From NCBI RefSeq assembly GCF_011386835.1, contig NC_088792.1:109216421-109280420 (forward strand): a stretch of DNA of 64,000 nt, in the 5' to 3' direction. This stretch comes from Chrysemys picta bellii (taxonomy: Eukaryota; Chordata; Testudines; Emydidae). Both the position numbers and the translations under genes were made by a program. The notes under the pieces are model-generated. The model was given only the letters and a program-made list of their open reading frames with translations, searched no databases and had not been told where the DNA came from. Within the stretch, counting starts at the first letter, position 1. Each line of letters begins with the position of its first letter. This document shows, in pieces, positions 22,208 through 34,370 of the stretch.

Positions 22208-23125
22208 TGTCAAGGCTGAATCCCCACTCTGTCACTTCGAATGCAGAAGGGGGGGGGCCACAAAGATTTTAAAAATTAATACTAGCCACTCCAGACTTGT
22301 ATTACACTCTCAAGGTTACAGCTTTTCTCTGACCTTGGCTTGGTAAACACTGCCACCACCCAAATGCAAAAAAACCCAACACCTTGGACCCAGGAAGGAG
22401 CCGTTGGGAATTCCTCCCTGTGGGGTACCCTCAGCCCCCCTTCCCTCCCCCGGGAAGAGCTAAGAAAGAAAACAAAGGAAATTAGTTTTTGCTACCAGCT
22501 AATCAAACAACATGCATAAACCTCTTAGGACACCAAAAATCCAATCCCGTTCTTTAAAAAAGTAAATTTTATTTAAAAAAAGGAAGCAAATACATCTGTA
22601 ACTTAGGCTTTTGCTAGATTTTAAAAGAGCAATTCCAAAAATTAAGCACCCAAAATAGCTTTCTTGGGGGTTAGCTTAAAGGTTACAAGCAAACGAAAGC
22701 ATCTGGTGTTAGCATAGAGGAGTCCACACGTCTTAAAAAATAAACAGAAATAAACCTAATCGCGCCTTCCTAAACATTCCTAATTTACTTAAATATTTGG
22801 GTTGTTAAAGTAGTTCTAGATATGATCTGATGATTTTCATATCTAGTTCAAACTTTACACAGCATTCCTGCTGCCCCATTTTTCAGCCCAGAGAGAACAA
22901 CAGACACAGAGAAAGTTTCTTTCCCAATTTTAAAAACGTTCTAGCCTTCCCATTGGCTCTTTTGGTGAGGTGCCCACTTTTTTTTTCTTTACCTGGGGGG
23001 ACTTTTTAACCCTTTACATATAAAGCAAGTAGAGAACAGCTACCAAGAGGGATTTTACAGCTAACTGGCTGGCTGGGTGTCCATCAAAGGGAGCTGCTAT
23101 ACCCCCACATACTTCATTTATCACA
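22208..23125 (-). mobile_element. Solo LTR with 5-bp target duplication
   Basis: 918 bp with ends TGTCAAGG...TATCACA (TG...CA). It is flanked by perfect GCATA duplications (22203-22207 and 23126-23130), the 5-bp size of many retroviral and gypsy-type integrases. On the minus strand it has a CCAAT box (GAGCCAATGGG, about 22948-22958) and a polyadenylation signal AAATAAAA (22567-22574), so transcription would run on the minus strand. No internal region remains. I recall closely similar LTRs from turtle genomes. Confidence 0.85.
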
Positions 23126-23588
23126 GCATATAAACATGATTATAAGTAAATAAGGATCTATATTTAAGGATCTATAGTTCCACATTGATAGCAAAACACC
23201 CTGTCCAGATTAGTGTAGAATTAGGATAAAAATGTGCCTTTGTAATAAGATTTTGATAAGACCTTGAATTCAACTGATTTATTATCTGTTGAAAATTGTA
23301 ACAGCCCATGTGGAGTTCAATTTTTGATATTGTGAACACTCACCATTATTTTACTTTCTGTAATTTCTTATCTACTGTAAAGCTATTTTGGCTAATAAGA
23401 CTCATAAGTATATAATAATTCTCGGGTTTGTACTTTAACTAAGGAACACATCAAAAGAACAGTGAAAAACCTAGGTAACTGATGAATTAAATGATTTAAA
23501 CATTCTGTGATTTATAACCTATCTTTCTGACACCCTGTATAGCTGTCCACAATACATCTGACAGGGTTATAGTTACATAGTAATTCCC

Positions 23589-24813
23589 TGTCATGTTCTG
23601 GGGTGCAAACCAATGAGGCATTGTGTCACCGCCTGCCCTGTAACCCTGGGTTCCTTAAATGCTCTGCTGCTGTGGCTCGCTGCCTGGACACCGACAGCCA
23701 GTGGACAAGCAGTCACTGAGAGCCTGTGTGTTAAGCAGCAGTAATTCAGCACTGTGATCCCAGCAGCCTGCTTGTTACACTTGAGCCACATTCTGATACC
23801 GACCAGCTTTGGTTACTAGTATCCAAGTGACTTTCAACACACTCCCAGTCCCGAATTTTCCCCAAACTATATCCTCCGCAATGTCCAGCCCTTTCTTGGA
23901 CCATTGAGAGGAATAATAAGGTTCATTTGCTCCTCTAAAGAGTGAATACCCAGCAGCTTGCCACATTAACTGGAATTAACAATTACTTCAATTCAAATGC
24001 AGTACTGGATTTAGATTAAAAGGAAAATAATTTTATTAACAACAGTGATGCCAAGTAAAAGAAATAAAAGTAGAGTGGCTACAAGCAAATGAAAGTGAAA
24101 ACAAACATCTAAAAGTCTAAACTTAACCTAGCAAGGTACAGCCTTTGATTGAGATGGTTTCTCACCCATCACTTTTTGCCCAGCATGGCTGACTGACTCT
24201 TAGTTAGGACCTTCCAGAGAAATACAGAATGGTGGTTCCCCTTGTCTTCTTAGGTGAAAGAACACTTGGGGTTCTTTGCCTCTCTCTTTTATAGTCCAGT
24301 GAACCTTGGAAATGGATTCTTCTGAAGGTTGCCCCCCCAAAATGAAGTTCATTCAAGCTCTAAGGAAGGAGACATGGAGTCTGGTGCAGTCTGGTTTCTT
24401 CCCCCACTGATGTTTGCTAAAATACAGTTTCATCTGTTCTTGTCCTCTCCGATGCAAATAAATGGCCACTAGACCATTGCTAATTGACTCTGACTCCTGG
24501 CTGGAGGCATCAGCTTGTCCTTTGTCGGAAGGAACCTGTTTACACACTTCCCAGATCTGTCTGGCAAACACAGTTTAGTTTCACATTTTTGTCATATTTA
24601 TAATAATAATAGAGATATCCCATCTCCTAGAACTGGAAGGGACCTTGAAGGTCATCGAGTCCAGCCCCCTGCCTTCACTAGCAGGACCAAGTACTGATTT
24701 TGCCCCAGATCCCCAAGTGGCCCCCTCAAGGATTGAACTCACAACCCTGGGTTTAGCAGGCCAATGCCCAAACCACTTTGTGTGTTCCTTTGGGCATTTA
24801 CCATCCCACAACA
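23589..24813 (-). mobile_element. Solo LTR carrying a SINE insertion
   Basis: On the minus strand it starts TGTTGTGGGATGG (24813) and ends CATGACA (23589). It contains a TATA box in GACTATAAAAGAG (plus 24287-24296) and a polyadenylation signal AATAAA (plus 24032-24037) about 260 bases downstream, the spacing expected of an LTR. A Cry-type SINE interrupts U3 at 24601-24778. I did not find a matching target duplication, so the outer boundaries may be off by a few bases. Confidence 0.68.
24601..24778 (-). mobile_element. Cry-type turtle SINE (tRNA head, CR1-like tail)
   Basis: On the minus strand it reads AGTGGTTTGGGCATTGGCCT, then a pol III B-box region GGGTTGTGAGTTCAATCC, then the non-tRNA body GGGGATCTGGGG. 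It ends with a CR1-related tail (GGACTCGATGACCTTCAAGG, TCCCTTCCAGTTCTAG) and an ATT repeat. This layout is that of the tortoise pol III SINE whose 3' end is shared with CR1 LINEs. The first bases of the tRNA head (before AGTGGTTT) are missing, so the copy is 5'-truncated. It is the best single clue that the genome is a turtle. Confidence 0.85.
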
Positions 24814-27292
24814 TGCAAGAATACTTTACATGATACCTCTCTGATATAGTTTATGATGTTAATGAACTGGGATACACAGAACTGGCCAGCTGAAACTCAC
24901 TACTAGATACCAGTGATCCCTTTGCTTTCTTGCACTGGAATGCTGTTAGGTTTACACACCCACAACATGGAATTTGTAAAAATGTTTACTACAAATTCAA
25001 ATGTAATACATCCAAATTCACATTTGTGCAGTGGCCTGGTTTTAGCATGGCATGATGAATGGGCTGTTTGGAGTTCATGTTGGATGGAAGTGGGTACACA
25101 ATCAGAATCTAGATGATAGGGGTCACTGACTCAGATATGGATGGGTGGGATGTATAATGGAACTTCTGGTCTATAAAGGGATGATGGACAGTGTAGATTG
25201 TTTGTTTTCCTGTCTAACGTTGGAATAGTGGATGGAGAAAAAGTGTTTCTGGACTATATATGGAGAATGATATATGACATGTGAACTCTTGACCATAGTT
25301 GATTGGATATGTGTCTAATCTCTAGTTGGTATATAAAGGGTAAGTAGCAAAATGTTGGTATCTCTGACTAATAATCACTGGGTAGACTAGATGATGGTTG
25401 GAGGCTTTAGTCTGTGGCTCATAAGTGATAGATTTGTGGTGGTTTGTGAGTTGTTGTGTCCCACACTGGAAATATATATGGTATAGGGTGTGTGGGTGGA
25501 TGTACACGGTTTCTGAGCTATAGGTTGATGTTAGAGTGAGATGTGGAAAGACTTAAAATTGGTTTTGATTAATGAAATGTGATCTTTTACGTGTGTAAAT
25601 TTCTCAGACATCATAGGTCTATGAGGATACTTGAATATATTTTTCCTCCTCTAACTGTTCATTTGCATATTTTTAAACGTTGATTTTGTCTTGTTTGCTT
25701 TTTTATGTAATGGCTGTGTGTGTGTGTGTGGGTGTACACACACCCAATAGGAATTTTAACTTACTTTTAACAAAGTTTTTGGTCTGTTAATACACACATG
25801 TTCACTTTCTGTTATGTCTGATTGGGATAACTGGGCATGGCTTAGGGAAAATGAGAATTGACACAAATCTTTACCCATCTGCAAGGAAGAACAATGAATG
25901 TGGAGAAAATTATTAATTTTATGCTCCAGTTACTTTTACTATTCAAACATAATACCAGTGGCACTGCAGTGAGATAAACAGAAAAAAAAAATCTTGCTTA
26001 TCCATTTTTCTACCTAAGCCTGTTTGACTTTTTTTTCCAACCTCAATCTTTGTTTTACATATAAATTAAAATTCAGTTCTCTTGTTATCCACAACTCAGA
26101 TTGTTCCACATATAAAATATTGTGCCTGGCAGTTTTCACTGCAAGACTTAGATAGGCACTTCAGAGGCTTACATTTATTATCATTTATTGCTTGCACATT
26201 CACAGTATGCTTAAGCAGGATAGGTTTAGGATTAAAAAGGACAGGAGAATGTTTGAGACACTAAAAGAAGACAGCATCACCCTCTGTCAAAGTAGGAGGG
26301 GGCTGCGAGAGAGGAAACATCTGTGAGAATTGTTATTCTGCATTGGCTTTGTGCCATGATGCATGTTCCCTGGCAACAACTTCAACAGAGCTGCATTACC
26401 CAAGATGTTCCCTGGGCATGACTACCCCTTAAACCCACATTAAAAGAGGGTTTCCCAACACATGAAAGGGTAATGAAGTCTCAGGCTCTACCACCTGTTC
26501 CAGGCAAGCTCTGCAACATTTGGAGGGGAATACATAATGTGCACACTCCACCTCATGTCCCCACTATCTCTCTCTGCCCCCTCCCCCTGCATGTATGTCA
26601 GAGTTCTAGGCAGAGACCTCTATGGTGCCATAGGTCGGGTGTGGCTGGGAGAAGGGATGTTGTCAATAGGCAATTGACCCCATCTATCCTTTCCATGCTG
26701 GAAAGAAGAAATCAGCAATCGGGTTGGATTTCTGCATGAAGGTCTGGGGGACACAATCTGGCCCCAACATTAAAATGAAGGGTGACTAAGCCACTACAGA
26801 TACATAGTTTAGATACTGTTTAAGATTAGTAAATAGTAAGCAGAGACAATCAGAACTTTTCTCTTATTCCCAATTAATAATTTTAATCAGCATTGTCCAT
26901 TTTAATCAGCTCACAGTGCAGCACCTAGCTGAAAAAGTTTCCTCTTCACATAAAAGTTCTCATGTGCCATCTCTGACCAAATCTGTTTGGAAAATGGGAA
27001 GTTAATTGGTCGAGTTCTTTTTGATTCATGAGATTTTGAAAAACAAGTGTTTTTTTTCTTCCCCCTTATTGAAAACGACTAACTGCTTATGTTCAGTCAT
27101 AAATCAAGAATGACTTGAGGTAAAAACTTCACACTTGTTTTTGTACACTAACTGTCAGTGAGAACTAGAGCAAAGGAATTACTTATTGAAGGTGGTCTTT
27201 GCATATGTTTAACTTCCATGACAGGTGTAATGAATACTGCAAACTGCACTCCACCTAACTGACCCTCACCTTTCATTTAAAGCAAAGCTTTA
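24814..27292. other. No gene; unique sequence with a short TG repeat
   Basis: No exon or element recognised. It includes (TG)8 at 25715-25730 followed by a GGGTGTACACACACCC palindrome. The block at 26280-26770 is more GC-rich than its surroundings, without identifiable ends. Confidence 0.5.
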
Positions 27293-27440
27293 AGAACATA
27301 AGAACGGCTATATTGGGTGAGACCAAAGGTCCATCTAGCCCAGTATCCTGTCTTCCGACAGTGGCCAATGCTGGGTGCCCCAGAGGGAATGAACAGAACA
27401 GGTCATCATCAAGTGATCCCCCTTTCTAGCACTGTCATTG
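27293..27440 (-). mobile_element. CR1-type LINE 3' fragment
   Basis: On the minus strand the sequence ends with GGACCTTTGGTCTCACCCAA and TTCTTATGTTCTTA. The 8-bp TTCTTATG repeat at the 3' end is the pattern used by CR1 elements. I recognise the GTCGGAAGACAGGATACTGG block as a very common reptile repeat. Only the 3' untranslated end is present. Confidence 0.6.
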
Positions 27441-27639
27441 GGAAGATGTCCTTTGAAATGCATATTGATCACTAGGTTTGTCAGTTTGTCATGGAGATTG
27501 CTTGTGATTTTTTTCTAACAATCTCCCTCTGATATCTGCTCCTCTGTCTCAGTTGCTGGCTGCTGGAGCTCCTACTCAAGTTTACCCTCTGGAAGTTGCC
27601 ATCTTTACCAATCCCCTCTCTCCCTCACAGTGACCCTGT

Positions 27640-27760
27640 CTCAGCAGAGCACTTGAGCACAGGCTTAAGAGTACCCCCATTCAGCAAAGCACTTAAGCAT
27701 GTGCTTAACTCTAAGCACATGCTTTAATCACATTGATTTTGATGGGATTAAGTCATTTGC
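27640..27760. repeat. Self-complementary interspersed repeat, copy 1
   Basis: Contains AGCAAAGCACTTAAGCATGT, GCTTAACTCTAAGCACATGC and TTAA, which fold on themselves. The same words recur at 34270-34370 and 49670-49785. No coding potential. Confidence 0.55.
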
Positions 27761-28779
27761 TTAAAAAGTCCTTTCCTGAACTGGCAAGTTTTTCTGAATC
27801 AGGGTCGAGGGAATGAGCAATAGCTGATTCTTCATTTCCTGTACACACAGTTAGCCAGGAAAGATGGTACATAATCCAGATGCTTCTCAGCATCGTTCCC
27901 CTACCAGTTAGTGAATCTCAAACCCATAGTGTCCTGATTGATATAGATGGTACACGAAGGTTGCCAATATAGGCTGGGATCCCTTCTTGCCTCAGGATTG
28001 GGGCCATTTTCATTAAATTAGTACAAAGTTGCTCCCCTCTGCAGTGCGTGAGGGAGGGGTGCATTTCGCCTTTAATTTGTAATCAAATGGCCTCTACAGG
28101 AGCAGTCACAAAACTTCATAGGAATGCAAAGGCTTTTCCAGGTACAGAACATTTTAATATTCCTCCTCTCCCCAGTGATCACTCATTTTAATGATAGCTA
28201 GAGCATGTATTGCCATGGCAACTTGTTGCTTCTTTACAAATGTAACACAAATTATATTAAGCCACTCACAGTAGTACTATTAGCAGCTAAATTGTCAGGC
28301 ACCAATAACAACACATTGATGAAAACTAAACCAAATGAATACACCTTGCAGCATGACCAAACTCGGGCTTTGGTGGGCTGACAGGAGGCGCAAGTTCCAA
28401 AAGCCTCATGGCTCATTGGTCCTGGAAAGTTCAAGCCTAGTAACTAACTGCAACAACATCTCAGTCATCTCACTGCTATGAAGGACAGGCCAAAAGCAGT
28501 CATTCAGCTAGCAGTATTCCAGGCTCATGAAGATGATTACCTGCACCTTAATTCAGCACCCCAAGTTCAGAGGAAGAATTGTGGTATGAAGTAATAACTT
28601 CAGACAATGTGGGACAATATATTAAGACAATATATTATAGGAATGAAAGCTACTCTGTCTCCTTCCAGATTTCTTACTGCTGATTAGTGGCTTTATTCTA
28701 CTTCAGGTAAAATAAGCTTTGGGAAGGTTATTTATGTAATTAGCTTTTTATTTTGATGTGGAAGTTGTTTTTATACTTT

Positions 28780-28925
28780 ATTATTGATTTATGTTATGGT
28801 AGAGCCCCGGAATGCCAATCAGGAAGCAGTGCTCCCATTGTGCTAAGGACCATACAAACAGGTAACAAAGAAGACAATCCCCTCCTCTCCTTACAAATTG
28901 TTCTATACAAGCTGACTCTTGAGCT
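28780..28925 (+). repeat. Ancient reptile repeat (LINE 3'-end type), copy 1
   Basis: TTATTATTGATTTATGTTAT, AGAGCCCC, CCCATTGTGCTAAGGACCAT and ACAAACAGGTAACAAAGAAG match a widespread amniote repeat. The reverse complement of the same unit occurs at 34000-34125 and 52800-52920. It is probably the 3' end of an L2/CR1-related LINE; family uncertain. Confidence 0.5.
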
Positions 28926-29760
28926 CACTGACCAAGTGAAACAAGTTGCAAGATCAGAGCTTAGATTGTCAGAGGGGACACAACATGAGGATAAAACACA
29001 CAAACAGGGTAAAACAGATTGCTGAGGAGGAAGATGTAACAATAAAGCAAACAGTTTAACATAAAAGCAGAGATCACCACTTGCTTACCCATTGCCACAT
29101 CTAATTGCACAGGTTAAATTTACCATTTTTTGTGTGCAGAGTGAGAAGATTGTATGTTAAAGAAATCCCCAATACAAAATGAACAGTCAAACTGTTCCAT
29201 TTTTTTAAGCTTAGAAAGCCATTGGCTCATGCTGTGAAACATTCTGTCCTCAAAAATGGATTTCATGCTGTAACCTGTACAAAGTTAAGTCATAGATACA
29301 GAGATCTGCCAAACTACCCAAAAATAATTTGAACTGCCAGTGATCCATGCCATATGACCTTTACCCATTCACTCTCTTTCTGCTTCTGTTCATTGCTTGC
29401 ATTTTTGGGAATTAGATCCTTGCTGCTTGAATAGGTAGTGATGACTAATTGTTTAAAATATTTTCTAATATCTTTTGAGACACTCTATTATGGCAGGTTA
29501 CTTTGATGCTGCAATGCCTCACATTGCCTTTTCTCCTATTATGTTATACTAATGCAGGTGAACTGAATGGGCTATATGTTCAGTGCAGTGTGAAGGGTGT
29601 TTGATGCACAGTTCCCATTAATAATAAAAAAGAAATCAGTGTGGCTAATTTCCTGTGCACCAATAACATTAGTGTTTAGCACTTTTCATTTTCTAACTCC
29701 TTTGCAAACAGTATTTGTTAATACTCACAATATCCTTGCAAAGTACATACAGTAAGACCC
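28926..29760. other. No gene recognised
   Basis: AT-rich, stops in all frames. A weak match to the tail of an old LINE (cell-count style word TTGTTAATACTCACAATATCC) occurs at about 29690-29750. Confidence 0.45.
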
Positions 29761-30060
29761 AAGCCCACATTTTCCAAATTGAGGGCATAAATCTGGGCAC
29801 CCAGATCTGTATTCAAATGCCTAAATCAACATGGTCTGATTTTTTTCAACGGCACTCAGCACCAACTGAAGTCAATAGCTGATTTGGATGCATGCTATCT
29901 CTGAAGATCAGGCTACTTTATTTAAGAGCTTATGGATTTAGAACCCTAACTTCAAAGCACTAAAGTTTGAAAAATGTGCCCCAAGTGTTGAATGTAAAAA
30001 TGCTGAGCTCCCTCAATTCTCATTGGCTGCTGTGGGAATTTAGTATACTCAGCACCTTCC
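29761..30060. repeat. Diverged 'CAGATTTTCAAA / GGGAGCTCAGC' type repeat
   Basis: Carries AAATCTGGGCACCCAGATCT (a palindrome), GGCACTCAGCACCAACTGAAG and CTGAGCTCCCTCAATTCTCA. The same theme appears at 35585-36325 and 57240-57370. An old interspersed family with self-complementary parts, no ORF. Confidence 0.45.
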
Positions 30061-30142
30061 AGTATTGGACTCCAAATATTTCAAATTTGACTCTTAAAAA
30101 CAATACTGCTTTGACATAAGAACATAGCAAGTAGTTTTTATT

Positions 30143-31211
30143 TGTGCTGCTGTGCCCCCTAAACTCTCCCAACCTGGGATGTCTCTTATAATGCCTTTCT
30201 AGTGAGCAGCGGCAAACCCCGCCAGGAGCTGTGATCACTCAGCATAACAGCATGTGGAGACCCACACACCCAGCTAGATTGCATGAATGCTCCCAGAGCC
30301 ACTCACGAATCACACTCAAGATGGGCAGTGCAGATTTATTAATTGGTTCACCACTTCATCAATGGAAAGTGGATATACACCAGCCTTTGCAAAACTTGAG
30401 CAGATTTGCTACACACTTCATACAAACTCACTGGTAAAATAAACAGTTAAATGAATTTATTGACTATAAAAGATAGATTTTAAGTGATATTAAGTGATAG
30501 GCAAAAAGTCAGAGTTAGTTACCAAAAGAAATAAAATATAAGCATGCAGTCTAAACTCTCAACCCTATTAGACTGGGCAACATCTAGATTAAGCAGTTTT
30601 TCTCACCCCACTGTATATTGCAGCCCTTAATGTACAGATTTGTTCCTTAAACCTGAACCAAGCTCCTCTGTTGGAGTCTTGTGTTCTTCTCAGTGTCTTA
30701 GTTGCTTGCAGTGTAGCTGGGGGCAGGAGAAGGGCTCAGTATGTGTCCACGCTGTCTGTTTTATACTCTCAGTCCACATGCTTGTAGAACACAACTCCAG
30801 GCATGTCTGGGGGGCATTGCTGAGTCTCTAGGCAAGGTTGAGCAATTCCCCTGGTGTGGCCTCATGCAGTTGAGTCATTGAATAAAAGCTCCCTTGCTGG
30901 ACAATGGCTGTTGATGGGTTGTTTGAAACCCTCCCTGGGTGTTGGTTACTTTCCTTGCTGTTGCCTCTGTGGAGCTAATATCTTTCTGATTCCTCAACGT
31001 ACAGCATGTTTTAGTGGCAACCTTACAACACAATTCTCATAACTTCATATGCATTAATGATACACATATACAGACAGAGAAATGACTTTCAGCAGATCAT
31101 AACCTCTCCCCTGATACCTTACAAGGCATGCTTTATATGTAAGATCACAATTATATGAAAATGAGGAATATGGGGATTACAGGATGTGCCCCCAAGGTAT
31201 AGAATGTCACA
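30143..31211 (-). mobile_element. Solo LTR (endogenous retrovirus-like)
   Basis: On the minus strand it starts TGTGACATTCTATACCTTGG (31211) and contains a TATA box (GAGTATAAAACAG, plus 30758-30770). The polyadenylation signal AATAAA (plus 30456-30461) lies about 300 bases further, giving a normal U3-R-U5 layout. The U3 words TTACATATAAAGCATGCCTT and GAAGTTATGAGAATTGTG match a turtle LTR family I recall. The other end is placed at TGTGCTGCTGTG (30143) by the TG rule, but no target duplication was confirmed there. Confidence 0.7.
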
Positions 31212-33690
31212 GGAGGCATCCAGAATCACTAGCTACTTTTGAAAATCTTGGCCTAATTGTTGATATTTTAATGCTGTTAAACTGTAAAATATATATTTTG
31301 AATATATATAGAATAACGTTATATAATGCAAATCACTAGGTTCTTAAGCAGACTTGGTACTTGCTGTGGGCTAAAGTGCAAGTACTGTTATTGGCTGGGT
31401 CCAAATATTTCAGCATCACACCACTACTCATGTTTCTCTTTGACTGTAAAGCTGGTTTCCAGGAAGGGCACAGATGATCAAGCACAGGCTGACCTGCTTC
31501 TGAACTCTCAACAGGCTCTTTTAGCTTGAGCAGATGCTTTTAGATCAGTTCAAGCGAAGACTGACCTTCCCTAGCTGTCTCCATGGAAAAGAGAAAAAAG
31601 AAAAGATTATTCTGTTTTTAAAGTCTTCTATAGTAGAAAAGGAAATGAATGTCAAGTGACAGCCAGTTAGTCAGGGTGTGCAGAAAGAGGGCCTCAGGCC
31701 AAATTCTGAACAGTCTTTTTTTTTTTTTTAAACCACCATTTCTTTTTGTCCTCCTCCAATGAATTGTTAAAATTCTCTATTCTTTTCTCTTGTAGATGGT
31801 TTCTGACATCTTTGCTTTTAGCTGACTGATTGCATATGGCTCTTATACCTGATCTCTATAAAGTTTATTATAAACTTTGCTGGGAACTGTCTTTGACAAA
31901 ACAGCAGAAGTGCAGCTTATCTACTGTATTTTGCCATTATGTTGGTGAACACAATGTCAAGTTTAAGCTTATAAGACTGTGGAGGCAATATTACAGCCCT
32001 ATTAACTTGTAACCTTAATAGCAGCTAGGTGCTCCACATAATTTCTATTGGCAAGGGTGTGGACCTCTACTGAAGTCATACTGTGGAGCTAGAAACAGGA
32101 GCTTTATACCATTGAAATGGGGAGATTCTGAATTTCTCAATAGGACTTTAAAAGGATTTTTATGGTTTATGGCTCCCACTGAGCCCTGAGTTGAAATGAT
32201 GGTAAACAACTTTATGGGTGGAATGATGAAGGAAAAAACGTGCCCATAGCATTTCATAAAACTCTTGAACTAATGCTAAAATAGACCTTCCGTAACATGT
32301 GATTTATGTGAAATACATAATGATGAGATATACAGTAAAAAGGTTTTATTGGTACTAGTCTGGGATGATCTGCAAACTTACTTTTAACTTGACCCATCCT
32401 GAGTAATGTGGCTATCCCAAAGGCATGTCAATAGAAACTTCACCTGGAAAACTGTTAAAAGAATGCTAAGGTTGCAAATTCCCAGACTCAAAAGTTAATA
32501 AATGCCAGAATTAATGTTGGTGATTGCCTATCATTTTTCAAAATCAGGCAACTGCTTTAGTTAACTAAATATAGATTAAAAAGTCTAAATTCATTCAAGG
32601 TTGGTTTAAGAAAAAAAAATCTGGACTTTTTTTTCCCTTTTAACTTCGGTGCTATCCCATAAATAAATATCCAGGACTTATACTCTATCAAATGTGTGCT
32701 CCCTTACTTGAGGTTAGACTGAAAAATGTGTGTGTTTACTTTTCTAATAAGAATGTACTTTTAAAGTATTCCCTAACTAGGGTGAAAAACCTCTGTTTAT
32801 TTTTATAAAAGTAGTATGAAAACTGACACTCTCCTATCCTCCAGTCCTTCCACCTCCCCCCCCCCTTTTTTTTTTTGGTTTTGCTCTGCATGACAGCACA
32901 ACCCTAAGCAGTGTTATTCCTCCTTAGACCTATATAGCATCGATCAACTTATGAAGATCAAATAAATGTTTTCTCTCTTGTACATCATCAAACCAAGCCA
33001 CTGAAGACTGCTATTATGTACCAGATAACACTTTTCATTGAAGAGCAGTATGGTAAATTGTGGCAGAATACCAATGGAGTATAATATTGTCACCTTAAAT
33101 ACCAAATGTATTTATCATGATTAGTATTTTAACACTGAACACCGAAGGAATTTACAACGGTTTGCCATTTATTATAACATTTTGTCAAACTTTATATTGA
33201 GCTCTCTTTTTTATTGAATTTTTATGGAAATACATTGGTTTTAATATACTCATTACAACCAACTGAGTTTATTTTGATCTGCTTTATTTCAGGGAATATC
33301 AAACTAATTAATAATGATGGAGCACTTAAAAGAAAGTGTCACAGACATTATTTTAAAACATGTACCTACCAGAATGTTGTTCACAGATGATAATGAAATT
33401 ATCAGACCGATTCACCACTCATGCTGGCATAAATCAAGAATGATACGGTTTAAATCAATAGACTTATACCTGCGTAAGACCATTTTAAGTGAGAGAAACC
33501 TAAGGTCCATTGTTGTTAGTTGTATTGGATGACTGTTAGCATAACATACCTGGAGGTTTTACATTCACTAACAATTAATTCAGTGTTCTGTAATAATGTG
33601 TTATGCCATATTATTAATGTTTAATGTGATTACATTAATTTACAATGAAATTACTGCAATATTTAACTCTGTTACATCTGATGGAATTCA
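31212..33690. other. No gene recognised
   Basis: AT-rich unique sequence. Two pyrimidine tracts followed by AG (31780-31796 and 33280-33294) look like splice acceptors, but no open exon with a donor follows. Confidence 0.5.
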
Positions 33691-33699
33691 GTAAACCCA

Positions 33700-33875
33700 T
33701 GAGTCAAATCTGGACCCTACTGACGTCCATGGGAGTTTCGCTGTTGACTTCCATGGAAATAGGATTTTATTCTATGTGTGAGTGTGTGTGTGTGTGTGCG
33801 TGTGTGTGTGTGTGTGTGCGAGAGAGAGAGAGAGAATCCTGTTTCCATGGAGGTTAACAGGAAAACTCTCATTGA
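33700..33875. repeat. Palindromic micro-element with a TG/AG microsatellite in its loop
   Basis: The arms GTTGACTTCCATGGAAATAG (33742-33761, continuing GATT) and AATCCTGTTTCCATGGAGGT (from 33836, continuing TAAC) are inverted copies, about 21 of 24 bases matching. The loop contains (TG)n with two C interruptions at about 33776-33819, then (GA)n to 33834. The original short palindrome probably acquired the dinucleotide expansion later. Confidence 0.75.
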
Positions 33876-33999
33876 TAGTGAGGCGAAAGAGTCTAGTTAA
33901 AGAGTCTAGTTGGTTGGGCTTGGGAGACTAGAATTATCTTCCCAGTTCTACTACTGATCATGTCTCTCTTTTTGCTTCTGCTTCCTCACCCACCCTTTC

Positions 34000-34125
34000 T
34001 GTTTACACTGTTAGTTTTGGGGACAGGGACTGTCTCCTAGTATGTGTTTGTCCAGTGGCTAGCACAATGTGGCTCCAATCTCAGTTAGGGGTATCTGGAA
34101 GCAATTGTAATATGAATACTATTAA
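34000..34125 (-). repeat. Ancient reptile repeat, copy 2
   Basis: GGGACAGGGACTGTCTCCTA and CCAGTGGCTAGCACAATGTG are the reverse-complement form of the unit at 28780. Diverged and 5'-truncated. Confidence 0.5.
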
Positions 34126-34264
34126 TTACAGATGTTCAGAAAACATGGATTTTTTTTCAAGAGCAAGTTGACATTTTCCATGGCAAAGGAAAACAGTTTC
34201 AACAGAAAATGTTTGATCATCCCAAATGATAATATCCATGTAATGTGCTGAGAACTCTGGCCCA

Positions 34265-34370
34265 GCATAGCATAGGCTTGCCTAAAGCATGTGAATAGTC
34301 CCTTGGAAGTCATGGGGACTACTCACATGCTTAAAGTTAAGGACATCTTAAATGTTTTACTAGATCAGGG
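34265..34370. repeat. Self-complementary interspersed repeat, copy 2
   Basis: AGCATGTGAATAGTCCCTTG and GGGACTACTCACATGCTTAA are inverted copies of each other around GAAGTCAT, so the unit forms a hairpin. It ends with AGATCAGGGCC. Related to 27640 and 49670. Confidence 0.6.

Noticed and set aside
26280..26770. GC-richer block resembling an LTR or a small CpG island
   Set aside because: Few CpG sites, no TG...CA ends, no target duplication, no promoter words, so it is left unannotated.
31780..31800. Strong splice-acceptor-like tract (TTCTTTTCTCTTGTAG) before an ATG
   Set aside because: No open reading frame with a plausible donor follows; pyrimidine tracts ending in AG are frequent by chance in AT-rich DNA.
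33645..33857. 70-codon ORF ending in a Cys-Val and Arg-Glu repeat
   Set aside because: The repeat residues are just the translated TG and AG microsatellite; not a protein.
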